Source: Actinoallomurus sp. (GTDB taxonomy: Bacteria; Actinomycetota; Actinomycetes; Streptosporangiales; Streptosporangiaceae). From it: 49,890 nt of DNA. A program made the translations under genes and the position numbers. The DNA lies in assembly GCA_025964685.1 (NCBI GenBank), contig JAOPYG010000332.1, positions 1 to 49,890 on the forward strand. Reading direction: 5' to 3'. The notes beneath the pieces are model-generated. The model made no database searches and was not told the origin of the DNA. It saw only the letters and a list, made by a program, of their open reading frames with translations. Each line of letters starts with the position of its first letter. Positions within the stretch are counted from its first letter, which is position 1. Shown in pieces: positions 40,063 through 48,014 of the stretch.

Positions 40063-41325
40063 GTGACGGTTCCGGATGTCCATCGCGCGATCGACGCGGT
40101 GTGGAGGCTCGAGTCCGCCCGGATCATCGCCGGACTGACGCGGATCGTGCGCGACGTGGGCGTCGCCGAAGAACTCGCGCAGGACGCTCTGGTCGTCGCG
40201 CTGGAGAAGTGGCCCGAGTCAGGCGTGCCGGATAATCCGGGCGCCTGGCTCATGGCCACCGCGAAGCACCGGGCGATCGACCGCCTCCGCCGCGACAAGC
40301 GGCTGGAGACCAAGCACGAACAGCTCGGTCACGAGCTGGAGACCGGCCAGGATTCGCCCGAGGCGCAGATCGACGCCGCGCTCGACGACGAGGTGGGCGA
40401 TGACCTGCTGCGTCTGATGTTCATCTCCTGTCATCCGGTGCTGTCCACGGAGGCGCGCGTCGCGCTCACCCTCCGCCTGCTCGGTGGCCTGACGACCGAC
40501 GAGATCGCACGTGCCTTCCTCGTGCCGGAGCCGACCGTCGCCCAGCGGATCGTGCGGGCCAAGCGCATGCTCGCCAAGAAGCAGATCCCGTTCGAGGTCC
40601 CGCCGGAGGCCGAGCGCGCCGCGCGGCTCTCATCCGTGCTCGAGGTCGTGTACCTGGTCTTCAACGAGGGCTACGCCGCCACCGCCGGAGACGACTGGAT
40701 GCGGCCCGTGCTGTGCCAGGAGGCACTGCGCCTCGGCCGGGTCCTGGCCGAGCTCGCCCCGCGAGAGCCGGAGGTCCACGGCCTGGTCGCGCTCATGGAG
40801 ATCCAGGAGTCCCGCTCGGCGGCCCGGGTCGGCCCGTCGGGCGAGCCGGTGCCCCTGCTCGAACAGAACCGCGGACGCTGGGACCGGCTCCTCATCCGCC
40901 GCGGCTTCGCCGCGCTGCTGCGCGCCGACGAGACCGGCGCCCCGCTCGGCCCGTACGTCCTGCAGGGCGCGATCGCCGCCTGCCACGCCCAGGCGTCCAG
41001 CGCTGAGGAGACCGACTGGGCGCGCATCGCGACGCTGTACGAGGCGCTCGCCCGGCTCACGCCCTCGCCGGTGATCGAGCTGAACCGCGCGGTCGCCCTC
41101 GGCATGGCCTTCGGGCCCGCCAAGGGCCTGGAGCTCGCCGACCGGTTGCTGGACGAGCCGTCGCTCACCGGCTACCACCTGCTGCCGAGCGTGCGCGCCG
41201 ACCTGCTCGCCCGGCTCGGCCGCTCCGGCGAGGCGCGATCGGAGTACGAGCGCGCGGCGGCGCTCACGCGCAACGCCCGCGAACGCAGGTTGCTCCTCGA
41301 ACGCGCCGCCGCGTGCGGACGGTGA
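40063..41325 (+). CDS. ECF42-group sigma factor with C-terminal TPR-like extension
   Basis: 420 residues from GTG 40063 (weak ribosome-binding site). Sigma region 2: VWRLESARIIAGLTRIVRDVGVAEELAQDALVVALEKWP and AWLMATAKHRAIDRLRRDKRL (residues ~8-85). Region 4: ALTLRLLGGLTTDEIARAFLVPEPTVAQRIVRAKRML (~130-170). The ~240-residue C-terminal domain (LEVVYLVFNEGYAATAGDDW, HGLVALMEIQESRSAAR, LIRRGFAALLRADE, NRAVALGMAFGP) is the DUF6596/TPR-like extension that replaces an anti-sigma factor in ECF42 proteins. Input signal unknown. It probably activates the tandem promoters of the DGPF gene just upstream. Confidence 0.93.
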   Translation: MTVPDVHRAIDAVWRLESARIIAGLTRIVRDVGVAEELAQDALVVALEKWPESGVPDNPGAWLMATAKHRAIDRLRRDKRLETKHEQLGHELETGQDSPEAQIDAALDDEVGDDLLRLMFISCHPVLSTEARVALTLRLLGGLTTDEIARAFLVPEPTVAQRIVRAKRMLAKKQIPFEVPPEAERAARLSSVLEVVYLVFNEGYAATAGDDWMRPVLCQEALRLGRVLAELAPREPEVHGLVALMEIQESRSAARVGPSGEPVPLLEQNRGRWDRLLIRRGFAALLRADETGAPLGPYVLQGAIAACHAQASSAEETDWARIATLYEALARLTPSPVIELNRAVALGMAFGPAKGLELADRLLDEPSLTGYHLLPSVRADLLARLGRSGEARSEYERAAALTRNARERRLLLERAAACGR

Positions 41326-41340
41326 GCCGGCCTGTCGCGG

Positions 41341-42354
41341 TCAGCGGCGGCGCAGGCGCTTGTCGCCCAGCGCCGGTGACGCCGCGAGGTGGTTGTCCGC
41401 GGGATTGATCTCGGTGCCGGGAGGCACGATCTCGTCGATCCGGTCGAGCACGTCCTCGCTCAGCTCGACGTCCGCTCCCGCCAGGAGCCCATCGAGCTGT
41501 TCGGGCGTACGCGGGCCGATCAGCACCGAGGTGACCGCCGGATGCGACCGGACGAACGCCGTGGCCAGCTGTGCGAGCGGCATCCCCGCCTCGGCGGCCA
41601 ACTTGGTCAGCTCGTTGACCGCCGCGAGCCTCGCCTGGTTGGCGGGGATCGTCATGTCGAAGGCCTGCGGCGCACTCGCCGCGCGTCCGCCGCGAGTGGG
41701 GTCCGCGCGGCCGGACAGCCAGCCGCTGCTCAGCGGCCCGTACGTCAGCACTCCCATGCCGTGCCGCTGCGCGGTGGGCAGTACGCCGCCCTCGATGATC
41801 CGGGTGAGGATGGAGTAGCGCGGCTGTTCGGTGCGGAAGCGGTGGTGGCCGCGCCGGTCGGCGACCCACTGCGCCTCGACGATCAGCTCGGCGGGGAACG
41901 TCGATGAGCCGATCGCGCGGACCTTCCCCGAACGGACCAGGTCCGACAGGGCCGCGAGTGTCTCGTCCAGATCGGTCTGCCAGTCGGGCCGGTGCATCTG
42001 GTACAGATCGATGTGGTCGGTGCCGAGCCGCCGCAGGCTGTCCTCCACGGCGCGCTTGATCCACCGCGGTGAGCCGCCGTGGCGGTTGGCGTCGGAGCCC
42101 ATGGGGAGAGCGAACTTCGTCGCGAGCACGACGTCGTCGCGCCGGCCCTTCAACGCCTTGCCGACGATCTTCTCGGACTCACCCTGGGAGTAGACGTCGG
42201 CGGTGTCGATGAAGTTGATGCCCGCGTCCAGCGCCGTGTGGATCATGCGGATCGACTCGTCGTGGTCGGGGTTGCCCATGGCCCCGAACATCATCGTCCC
42301 GAGGGCGAGTTCGCTGACCGACATGCCGGTTCCGCCGAGTGTCCTGTGCTTCAT
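41341..42354 (-). CDS. Aldo/keto reductase
   Basis: 337 residues from ATG 42354, with GAGGAAG ~8 nt upstream. The full AKR tetrad is visible: Asp50 and Tyr55 in FIDTADVYSQGESE, Lys80 in VLATKFAL, His121 in IDLYQMHRPD. Substrate-side and cofactor motifs follow (IGSSTFPAELI, TEQPRYSILTR, YGPLSSGWLSG, SVLIGPRTPEQLDGLL). It reduces aldehydes or ketones with NADPH, is cytoplasmic, and its substrate is unknown. It is convergent with the ECF42 gene (15-nt gap), so not part of that system. The 225-bp gap upstream contains no gene. Confidence 0.93.
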   Translation of the reverse strand: MKHRTLGGTGMSVSELALGTMMFGAMGNPDHDESIRMIHTALDAGINFIDTADVYSQGESEKIVGKALKGRRDDVVLATKFALPMGSDANRHGGSPRWIKRAVEDSLRRLGTDHIDLYQMHRPDWQTDLDETLAALSDLVRSGKVRAIGSSTFPAELIVEAQWVADRRGHHRFRTEQPRYSILTRIIEGGVLPTAQRHGMGVLTYGPLSSGWLSGRADPTRGGRAASAPQAFDMTIPANQARLAAVNELTKLAAEAGMPLAQLATAFVRSHPAVTSVLIGPRTPEQLDGLLAGADVELSEDVLDRIDEIVPPGTEINPADNHLAASPALGDKRLRRR

Positions 42355-42559
42355 TCTGTGTCTTCCTCGTCTCACTGCCTGTCCGGCCTGCTCACGGCCG
42401 GTGTCATCACGAGCCAACCACCGGCGGCGACGGCCACGTCCCGTCCAGAGGGGCCCGCTTCGACCCGGGGTCCGGCAGACCCCCTCACCGCGGCCGTGTG
42501 CCCGAAGCCACGAAAATCGGGATCGCAAGGAACAGCCGGCCCTCCCCCCGCGCGAGGGT

Positions 42560-42574
42560 GAGCGCGGTGCGCTC
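42560..42574 (-). terminator. Hairpin just past the SDR stop
   Basis: GAGCGC (42560-42565), GGT loop, GCGCTC (42569-42574), extended by GTG/CAC pairing across a bulge. It starts 6 nt beyond the stop of the minus-strand SDR at 42580. Plausible terminator for the TetR-SDR operon. Confidence 0.4.
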
Positions 42575-42579
42575 GCACA

Positions 42580-43416
42580 CTAAGCGGTCACGTCGGGGTG
42601 GCCGGCGAGTCCCAGGCTGCGGTTCCACAGCCGGGTGCGGGCGGCGGCGTCGTACGCCTGGGGGGCGGCCCTGGTCTCGCGGGTTCGGTCGAAGAAGCGG
42701 CCCGTCGTCGCGCGGAGGCTCTCGTCGCCGACCAGCCGGTCCGTGGCCGCCACGCCCGTCTCGAGGCTGTCAATGGAGTGTCCCGCCTCCCGCAGGACCA
42801 TCTTCGTCGGCATGTACGTCGCCGGGTGCAGGCTGTTGACCGTGACCTCCCGAGCGGGAACGCGTGCGGCGAGTTCGAAGCCGGACATGATCTGCGCGAG
42901 CTTGCTCTGGCCGTACGCGCGGCCGCCGCTGTAGCCGTTTGCGAGCATGAGGTCGTCGAAGTCGATCGGATACTGGCCGAGCGAGGCGACGTTGACGATC
43001 CGGGCCGGTGCCGACCGGCGCAGCAGTGGGAGGAGTTCGAGGGTGAGCAGGAATCCCGCGAGGTAGTTGACGGCGAAGCGCAGCTCATGCCCGTCCCGGC
43101 TCGTACTCCGGCCGCGCCCCTCGGGCATGCCGGCGCCGATGCCGGCATTGCTCACCAGCACGTCGAGTCGTTCGGTGGTCGCGCGGACGTCCGCGGCCAG
43201 GCGGCGTACCTGGTCCAGCTCGGCCAGGTCCGCGCGCAGGGTGACCGGGCGCGGTACGCCGCGGGCGTCGCGGATGCCGTCGGCGACGTCGTCGAGCCGG
43301 CCCTGGTCGCGGCCGTGGAGGATCACGGTCGCGCCCCGGGAGGCCAGCCGGTCGGCGAGCGCCCGGCCGAGGCCGTCCGTGGCGCCGGTGATGAGGATCG
43401 TTCGCGGATCGGTCAT
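42580..43416 (-). CDS. Short-chain dehydrogenase/reductase (retinol-dehydrogenase-like)
   Basis: 278 residues. TGATDGLGRALADRLASRG is the Rossmann loop (residues ~10-17). DLAELDQVRRLAADV, LDVLVSNAGIGAGM, RIVNVASLGQYPIDFDDL and the catalytic Tyr168-x3-Lys172 in AYGQSKLAQIM are all intact. The pattern resembles the retinol dehydrogenase/WWOX-like SDR group acting on lipophilic or small alcohols. It starts 8 nt after the TetR stop on the same strand. TetR and SDR therefore form an operon, and the TetR probably controls it. Confidence 0.92.
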   Translation of the reverse strand: MTDPRTILITGATDGLGRALADRLASRGATVILHGRDQGRLDDVADGIRDARGVPRPVTLRADLAELDQVRRLAADVRATTERLDVLVSNAGIGAGMPEGRGRSTSRDGHELRFAVNYLAGFLLTLELLPLLRRSAPARIVNVASLGQYPIDFDDLMLANGYSGGRAYGQSKLAQIMSGFELAARVPAREVTVNSLHPATYMPTKMVLREAGHSIDSLETGVAATDRLVGDESLRATTGRFFDRTRETRAAPQAYDAAARTRLWNRSLGLAGHPDVTA

Positions 43417-43424
43417 TGTCGCTC

Positions 43425-44015
43425 CTAGGCGGTCGGGCCGGTGAGTGCGGTGACCAGTTCGTCGATGAGCCGCCGGTCGGGCAGCCGCCGGGTCGCGAGG
43501 ATGCGGTACCAGAGAGTGCCGAAGACGATGTCGGTGACGGTCTCGGGCGGTAGCCCGGCCGGCAGGTCGCCGCGGGCGCGGGCACGGGTGAGGATCTCCC
43601 CGAGGGCGTCCCGCCGTCGCCGCAGGAACTCCTCGCGGAACCGCTCACCGAAGTTCTCGTTGATCTGCGCCTCGGCCATCAGCGCCCGCAGCAGGTCGAT
43701 GACCTGTGGTCTGCTGCCGAGCTCGAACGTGTCGCCGAGGAACCGGCGCAGGTCGGCCTCGTAGCCGCCCTCATCGGGCACCGGGATGTGCAGCCGCGCC
43801 TTGGTGGCCAGCGCGTCGAGGAGCACGTCCGCCTTCGAAGGCCACCAGCGGTAGATCGTCTGCTTGCCCGTGCCGGACCGGGCGGCGATGCCCTCGATGG
43901 TCAGGCCGGCGTAGCCCACCTCGGCGGTGAGCTCCATCGCCGCCGTGAGGATCGCCAGCCGGCTCTCCTCGCTGCGCTTGCGTCCGGGACGCCCCGGTGA
44001 CGGTCGATCGGCCAC
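43425..44015 (-). CDS. TetR-family regulator
   Basis: 196 residues from GTG 44015 with no clear ribosome-binding site, possibly leaderless. The HTH reads AILTAAMELTAEVGYAGLTIEGIAARSGTGKQTIYRWWPSKADVLLDAL (residues ~20-68). The C-terminal ligand domain (DTFELGSRPQVIDLLRALMAEAQINENFGERFREEFLRRRR) matches TetR_C_16/AcrR-type members. It is transcribed with the SDR downstream and divergent from the SDR at 44073 across 57 bp containing an imperfect dyad (44035-44053). It most likely represses both SDR genes and itself. Confidence 0.93.
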   Translation of the reverse strand: MADRPSPGRPGRKRSEESRLAILTAAMELTAEVGYAGLTIEGIAARSGTGKQTIYRWWPSKADVLLDALATKARLHIPVPDEGGYEADLRRFLGDTFELGSRPQVIDLLRALMAEAQINENFGERFREEFLRRRRDALGEILTRARARGDLPAGLPPETVTDIVFGTLWYRILATRRLPDRRLIDELVTALTGPTA

Positions 44016-44034
44016 GCGGCCATGCTAGCTTGTT

Positions 44035-44053
44035 CCGAGACGAGACGTTACGG
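44035..44053. promoter_or_regulatory. Candidate TetR operator
   Basis: CCGAGACG-AGA-CGTTACGG: eight-base arms agreeing at 6 of 8 positions around a 3-bp centre. It lies in the 57-bp gap between the tetR start and the divergent SDR start. Confidence 0.45.
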
Positions 44054-44072
44054 TTCGAAATAGGGAGCGGAA

Positions 44073-44792
44073 ATGAGCGATCACACTGCACTCGTCGTGG
44101 GAGGAACGTCCGGCGTCGGCCTGGCGACCGCACGCCGCCTGCGGGCGGACGGGGCGGCCGTCCACGTGGTGGGGCGCGGGGCCGGGCGCCTGGCCGACCT
44201 CGCGGCCTCCGATCCGGACCTCATCGGCCACCGGGCCGACGGTGGCGACCGCGGGGAGATCACCGCGGTGGCCGAGAAGATCGGCGGGATCGACTGGCTC
44301 GTCGTCACGCTCAGCGGCAACGAGGGGCAGGGTCCCGTCGCGGACCTGGACCTCGGCATGCTCCGGCGAGCCTTCGACGCCAAGTTCTGGAGCCAGCTGA
44401 TCACTCTCCAGGCGGTCCTGCCACACCTGGCACCCACAGGTTCGATCACACTGACCGGTGCGATCACGGCGCGCGCCGGCATGCCCGGCACGGCCGGGAT
44501 CGCCGCCGTCAACGGAGCCGTCGAAGCCCTGGTCAAGCCGCTCGCGGTCGAGCTTGCCCCCATCCGGGTCAACGGCGTCTCGCCCGGCATCGTCGACACC
44601 CCGTGGTGGGACGGGCTGCCCGCGGACGTCCGGCAGGCCTACTTCGCCAAAGCCGCGCAGACCCTGCCCGCCCGGCGGATCGCGACCGCGGAGGACGTCG
44701 CCGAGGTCGTCGCGCTGGCGGCCGCGAACCCCAACCTCACCGGCACGGTCATCGAGGCCGACGGCGGCGCGCGGCTCGTCTCGATGGGCTGA
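44073..44792 (+). CDS. Divergent SDR-family oxidoreductase lacking the catalytic Tyr-Lys pair
   Basis: 239 residues from ATG 44073, with GGGAGCGG upstream. Cofactor loop VVGGTSGVGLATARRL (residues ~8-15), IDWLVVTLSGNEGQGPV in place of the usual NNAG, and SITLTGAITARAG with Thr/Ala near the catalytic Ser position. Where Tyr-x3-Lys is expected the sequence is GIAAVNGAVEALVKPLAVEL, so neither Tyr nor Lys is in place. The C-terminal IRVNGVSPGIVDTPWWDGLP and TGTVIEADGGARLVS are normal. A recognisable actinobacterial subgroup shares the AAVNGAVEAL pattern. It may bind cofactor without classical SDR catalysis. Probably controlled by the adjacent TetR. Confidence 0.88.
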   Translation: MSDHTALVVGGTSGVGLATARRLRADGAAVHVVGRGAGRLADLAASDPDLIGHRADGGDRGEITAVAEKIGGIDWLVVTLSGNEGQGPVADLDLGMLRRAFDAKFWSQLITLQAVLPHLAPTGSITLTGAITARAGMPGTAGIAAVNGAVEALVKPLAVELAPIRVNGVSPGIVDTPWWDGLPADVRQAYFAKAAQTLPARRIATAEDVAEVVALAAANPNLTGTVIEADGGARLVSMG

Positions 44793-44827
44793 GACATCGC
44801 GGTGACGACGGGCCGGGCGGTGCGGGC

Positions 44828-45058
44828 CGGCTGCCGACCTACGTCCACGACGCCGGCACCGACCGTAGCGACCTGGTCATCCTCGACGCCGGCGACCTGG
44901 CCGCGCCACCCGTGGCGACCGTCCACCTGCCGGCCCGCGTCCCGCACGGCTTCCACGGCAACTGGCTCACCGACCTCTGGCCGTCCGCAATGCCGGAAAT
45001 CGGGATGTTGGTGTCGTACGGTTGCCTCGGCCGCCCGGAGCCCTGCCGACGGAGGTGA
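44828..45058 (+). pseudogene. C-terminal fragment of a carotenoid cleavage oxygenase
   Basis: The translated frame shows THR-type C-terminal carotenoid-oxygenase (RPE65/lignostilbene dioxygenase) sequence: YVHDAGTDRSDLVILDAGDL, then PPVATVHLPARVPHGFHGNWL, with the iron-binding His of the HGxW segment. Only ~50 homologous residues remain; the N-terminal ~400 are absent because the SDR stop lies 36 nt before. The tail to the stop at 45056 looks read through into non-homologous sequence. A remnant of a deleted gene. Confidence 0.7.
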
Positions 45059-45061
45059 CGC

Positions 45062-45439
45062 ATGGCGCAGCACGTCTGCTCGCTGAAGTTCGACGCGGAA
45101 CGGGACGGCGGTCCACTGTCCGTCCCGGCCGGCGAGGACTACCACCTCGTGCCGTTCCCGTACGGCTCGGCGGAGAACTACGACGCGGACAACATGCACG
45201 CCGAGACGCGCGGAGGGGCCACCCACCCGTTCCCCTCCGACCGGGCCAGCGCACTGATCTGGCCGGCCCACGAGGCGTGGGGACGGTTGTACGCGATGAT
45301 CCAGTGGGAGGTCGCGTCCGGCGATGAGGCCACCGAGCTGCGGGATCAGTTCGCCCGTGACCCCCTCGGTGATGTACGAGGCCTGAGAAGAGGAGTCGAG
45401 CGTTGCGCGCGTGTGTCGTCCACGGAGCGGGTGACCTGA
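45062..45439 (+). CDS. Uncharacterised actinobacterial protein (125 aa)
   Basis: ATG 45062 follows GGAGGTG at ~5 nt. The product (QHVCSLKFDAERDGGPLSVPAGEDYHLVPFPYGSAENYDADNMH, RASALIWPAHEAWGRLYAMIQWEV, ELRDQFARDPLG) resembles a recurring hypothetical family in actinomycetes that I recognise but cannot name functionally. The last ~22 residues (from GDVRGLRR) overlap the start of the next gene by 37 nt and read like out-of-frame sequence. A one-base shift would end it at a TGA at 45384. A frameshift near 45370 is therefore possible. Cytoplasmic, no signal peptide. Confidence 0.65.
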   Translation: MAQHVCSLKFDAERDGGPLSVPAGEDYHLVPFPYGSAENYDADNMHAETRGGATHPFPSDRASALIWPAHEAWGRLYAMIQWEVASGDEATELRDQFARDPLGDVRGLRRGVERCARVSSTERVT

Positions 45440-46422
45440 GAGTCGACGAGGTGGCGCCGGTCGCGCCGGAGCCCGGGCAGGTCGCCGTCGATGTGGCCTT
45501 CGGTGGGATCTGCGGGTCCGACCTGCACTACTACCACGATGGCAGGGTCGGGGACTTCCAGGTGGTCGAGCCCATGATCCTCGGACATGAGGTGTCCGGC
45601 CGGGTCGCGCTGGTCGGCGACGACGCGGACGCCCCGCCGCCCGGTGCCCCGGTGGCGATCCATCCCGCGACGCCCTGTGACGACTGCCGCGAGTGCCGGG
45701 AAGGGCGCCGCAACGTCTGCGGCCGCACGCGCTACCTCGGCAGCGCGGCCCGTGTCCCGCACGTGCAGGGCGGGTTCGCCCAGCGGATCGTGGTGCCCGC
45801 CGGGCAGGTACGGCCGTTGCCGCCGGGGGTCCCGCTGCGTCTGGCGGCGCTCGCCGAGCCGCTTTCGGTGGCGCTGCACGCCGTACGCCGCGCCGGTGAG
45901 GTGCGCGGCCGGCGCGTCCTGGTGACCGGGGCAGGTCCGATCGGCTGCCTGGTCGTCGCCGCGCTGCGGCAGGCCGGCGCCGCCGAGGTCGTCGTGAGCG
46001 ACCTCGTCGATGAGGCGCTCGCCCTGGCCACGCGCGTCGGCGCGACCGCGACGGTACACGCCGGCGATCAGGCGGCGTGGCCGGAGGTCGCCGACGTCGC
46101 GATCGAGGCGTCCGGCGCGCCGGCGGGCCTGGCCGACTGCGTACGGACCGTACGACGCGCCGGCACCGTGGTCATGCTCGGCATGCTCCCGCCGGGCGAG
46201 GTCGGGTTCGTGGCGAGCACCGTCATCACGCGCGAGCTCGACCTGGTGGGAACCTTCCGCTTCGACACCGAGTTCGACACCGCGCTGGCCCTGCTCGCCT
46301 CCGGCCTGGACGTCGAGCCGATCATCACCCACACCGTCCCGCTCACCGACGCACGAGCCGCCTTCGACCTCGCGGGCGACCGTACGAGCGCGTCCAAGGT
46401 CCTTCTCGACCTCGCCTCCTGA
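45403..46422 (+). CDS. Zinc-dependent alcohol dehydrogenase, L-idonate 5-dehydrogenase-like
   Basis: 339 residues from TTG 45403, with AGGAG and a 7-nt spacer. Medium-chain dehydrogenase: catalytic zinc site GGICGSDLHYYHDGR and ILGHEVSG; structural zinc cysteines CDDCRECREGRRNVC (C-x2-C-x2-C-x7-C); cofactor loop GAGPIGCLVVAAL with Asp-Leu after the next strand, suggesting NAD. The segment RYLGSAARVPHVQGGFAQRIVV is characteristic of L-idonate 5-dehydrogenases, which oxidise L-idonate to 5-ketogluconate. No gluconate or idonate pathway partner is nearby, so the substrate is inferred. It overlaps the preceding ORF by 37 nt. Confidence 0.9.
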   Translation: MRACVVHGAGDLRVDEVAPVAPEPGQVAVDVAFGGICGSDLHYYHDGRVGDFQVVEPMILGHEVSGRVALVGDDADAPPPGAPVAIHPATPCDDCRECREGRRNVCGRTRYLGSAARVPHVQGGFAQRIVVPAGQVRPLPPGVPLRLAALAEPLSVALHAVRRAGEVRGRRVLVTGAGPIGCLVVAALRQAGAAEVVVSDLVDEALALATRVGATATVHAGDQAAWPEVADVAIEASGAPAGLADCVRTVRRAGTVVMLGMLPPGEVGFVASTVITRELDLVGTFRFDTEFDTALALLASGLDVEPIITHTVPLTDARAAFDLAGDRTSASKVLLDLAS

Positions 46423-46428
46423 GCGCCG

Positions 46429-46998
46429 TCAGCCGAGGGTGCCCGCGACCGCGCGCAGGGCCGCGACCAGGTCGTCGCCCGACGGGGCGGTCTCCGAGTC
46501 GGTGAGCCACTGCGCGATGACGCCGGTGAGCAGCGACTGGTAGAGCGTCCCCACCGCGAGGGCCTTCGCCTCGTCCTCCACCGGGTCGAGGCCCTGGAAG
46601 ACGGCGGCCAGGCCGAGACGGGCCGCGCGGTTGCCCTTGGCGAACAGCGCGCGCATCTCCGCCGACTGCTCGCTGACCGCGATGAGCTCGTACTGGGTGG
46701 TCCACAGGCGGCGGTGCGTGGAGACCGACTCGATCACGCGGTCCCAGATGGCCGCGAAACGGCGCTCCGCGGAAAGGCCGGCGCCCGCGTCCAGGGCACG
46801 GGCGAGCTCCTCGCCCCACTCCTGGGTGGCGTTCAGCAGGGCCTCGTTCATGAGGGCCTCTTTGGACCCGAAGTGGTAGCCGATCGCGGCCAGGCTCACT
46901 CCCGAGGCGGCGGCGATGTCGCGGGCCGTGGTGTTCACGTACCCCTTCTCGTACAGACAGCGCTTGGCCCCGTCGACCAGATCATCGCGGTTTCCCAT
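46429..46998 (-). CDS. TetR-family regulator
   Basis: 189 residues from ATG 46998; AGGATCAGGA lies just upstream, and the frame extends ten codons further. The HTH reads DDLVDGAKRCLYEKGYVNTTARDIAAASGVSLAAIGYHFGSKEALMNEAL (residues ~4-53). The ligand domain follows (FAAIWDRVIESVSTHRRLWTTQYELIAVSEQSAEMRALFAKGNRAARLGL). It is divergent from the SDR at 47110. The gap holds four tandem 13-bp repeats that are its likely operator. The regulated gene is presumably that SDR. Confidence 0.93.
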   Translation of the reverse strand: MGNRDDLVDGAKRCLYEKGYVNTTARDIAAASGVSLAAIGYHFGSKEALMNEALLNATQEWGEELARALDAGAGLSAERRFAAIWDRVIESVSTHRRLWTTQYELIAVSEQSAEMRALFAKGNRAARLGLAAVFQGLDPVEDEAKALAVGTLYQSLLTGVIAQWLTDSETAPSGDDLVAALRAVAGTLG

Positions 46999-47020
46999 GG
47001 TCCTGATCCTAACCAGTGAT

Positions 47021-47072
47021 TGATACAAGCGTCTTGGACAAGTGTACTAGACAGGCGTCTTAGACGAACGTA
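47021..47072. promoter_or_regulatory. Four tandem 13-bp repeats, probable TetR operator array
   Basis: Units TGATACAAGCGTC, TTGGACAAGTGTA, CTAGACAGGCGTC and TTAGACGAACGTA follow each other without gaps (consensus yTaGACaaGcGTm). Each unit end plus the next start makes a near-palindrome GTCTnnGAC (47031, 47044, 47057). The internal dyad AGAC-N4-GTCT is perfect at 47050-47061. The array fills the space between the tetR and SDR starts. Confidence 0.7.
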
Positions 47073-47109
47073 CGCTCTGTCCCAGTCAGCCGAACACTGA
47101 GGAGAGATC

Positions 47110-47943
47110 ATGGGCACCTGGTTCATCACCGGAGCGTCGCGAGGATTCGGTGCGGAGATCGCCCGGCACGCCCTCGAACGAGGCGAGCGTGTCGTCGCCA
47201 CCGCGCGGCGCCCCGAAGCGGTCACCGAACGGCTCGGACGGAGCGACCGGCTGCTCACCCTGCCGCTGGACGTCACCGACGAGGCACAGGCGCGGACGGC
47301 CGTGAAGGACGCCGTCGCGTGGTCAGGAGGGATCGACGCGCTGGTCAACAACGCCGGGCGAGGTCAGTTCGGCGCGCTGGAGGAGGTGTCGGACGCCGAG
47401 ACGCGCTCGCTGTTCGACCTCAACGTCTTCGGGCTGATGCACGTCATCCGGGCCGCGCTCCCGACTCTCCGCGCCCAGGGGCATGGCCGGATCGTCAACA
47501 TGGGCTCGATGGCGGGACTCGTCGCCACGCCCGGCATCGGCCTCTACAACGCCACCAAGTTCGCCGTGGACGGCCTCAGTGAGAGCCTCGCGCAGGAGCT
47601 CGCGCCCTTCGGCATCGGCGTCATGGTGGTCGAGCCGGGCCAGTTCCAGACCGGGTTCATGGACCCCTCCTCGATCTCCATCGCGGCCGAGCCGCTCACC
47701 GAGTACGACGCCACTCCCGCAGGCATGGCCCGCGCGTGGGCACGGCAGGGCGGCTCCCCGCTGCCCGGCGATCCGGTCAAGGCCGCGGCGCTCATCTACG
47801 ACGCCGTCACCGCTCCGGTCATGCCGGGCAGGCTCCTCATCGGCGCGGACTGCGTGGCAGCGCTGGAGGTCAAGCTGAGCGCGCTCGCCGAGGAGTTCAT
47901 GCCCTGGCGCGACCGTGCCGTCGCCACCGGCTTCGACGACTGA
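47110..47943 (+). CDS. Short-chain dehydrogenase/reductase, classical
   Basis: 277 residues from ATG 47110, with GGAGAGA ~4 nt upstream. Motifs complete: FITGASRGFGAEIARHALERG (residues ~5-25), LDVTDEAQ, IDALVNNAGRGQFGALEE, RIVNMGSMAGL (catalytic Ser) and Tyr146-x3-Lys150 in GLYNATKFAVDGLSESLAQELAPFGI. The C-terminal VVEPGQFQTGF with Gln/Thr-Gly is typical of NADP-preferring classical SDRs. Substrate unknown. It is divergently paired with a TetR regulator whose operator array covers its promoter, so it is likely induced by a small molecule. Confidence 0.93.
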   Translation: MGTWFITGASRGFGAEIARHALERGERVVATARRPEAVTERLGRSDRLLTLPLDVTDEAQARTAVKDAVAWSGGIDALVNNAGRGQFGALEEVSDAETRSLFDLNVFGLMHVIRAALPTLRAQGHGRIVNMGSMAGLVATPGIGLYNATKFAVDGLSESLAQELAPFGIGVMVVEPGQFQTGFMDPSSISIAAEPLTEYDATPAGMARAWARQGGSPLPGDPVKAAALIYDAVTAPVMPGRLLIGADCVAALEVKLSALAEEFMPWRDRAVATGFDD

Positions 47944-48014
47944 GCCGACCGCAGCGGAGATCTCTGCCGTCGACCGTCGCGTTCGTCGACCATTTCAGCC
48001 GGTGACCGGCCCGT

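Noticed and set aside
40063-42354. Aldo/keto reductase as part of the ECF42 unit
   Set aside because: It is on the opposite strand, convergent with the sigma gene, and has no TGTCGA-N17-CGAC motif upstream of its start.
43997-45058. 353-residue plus-strand frame across the SDR and beyond
   Set aside because: The first part is an Arg/Pro-rich shadow of the SDR. Only the terminal part has real homology, to carotenoid oxygenase, and is annotated as a remnant.
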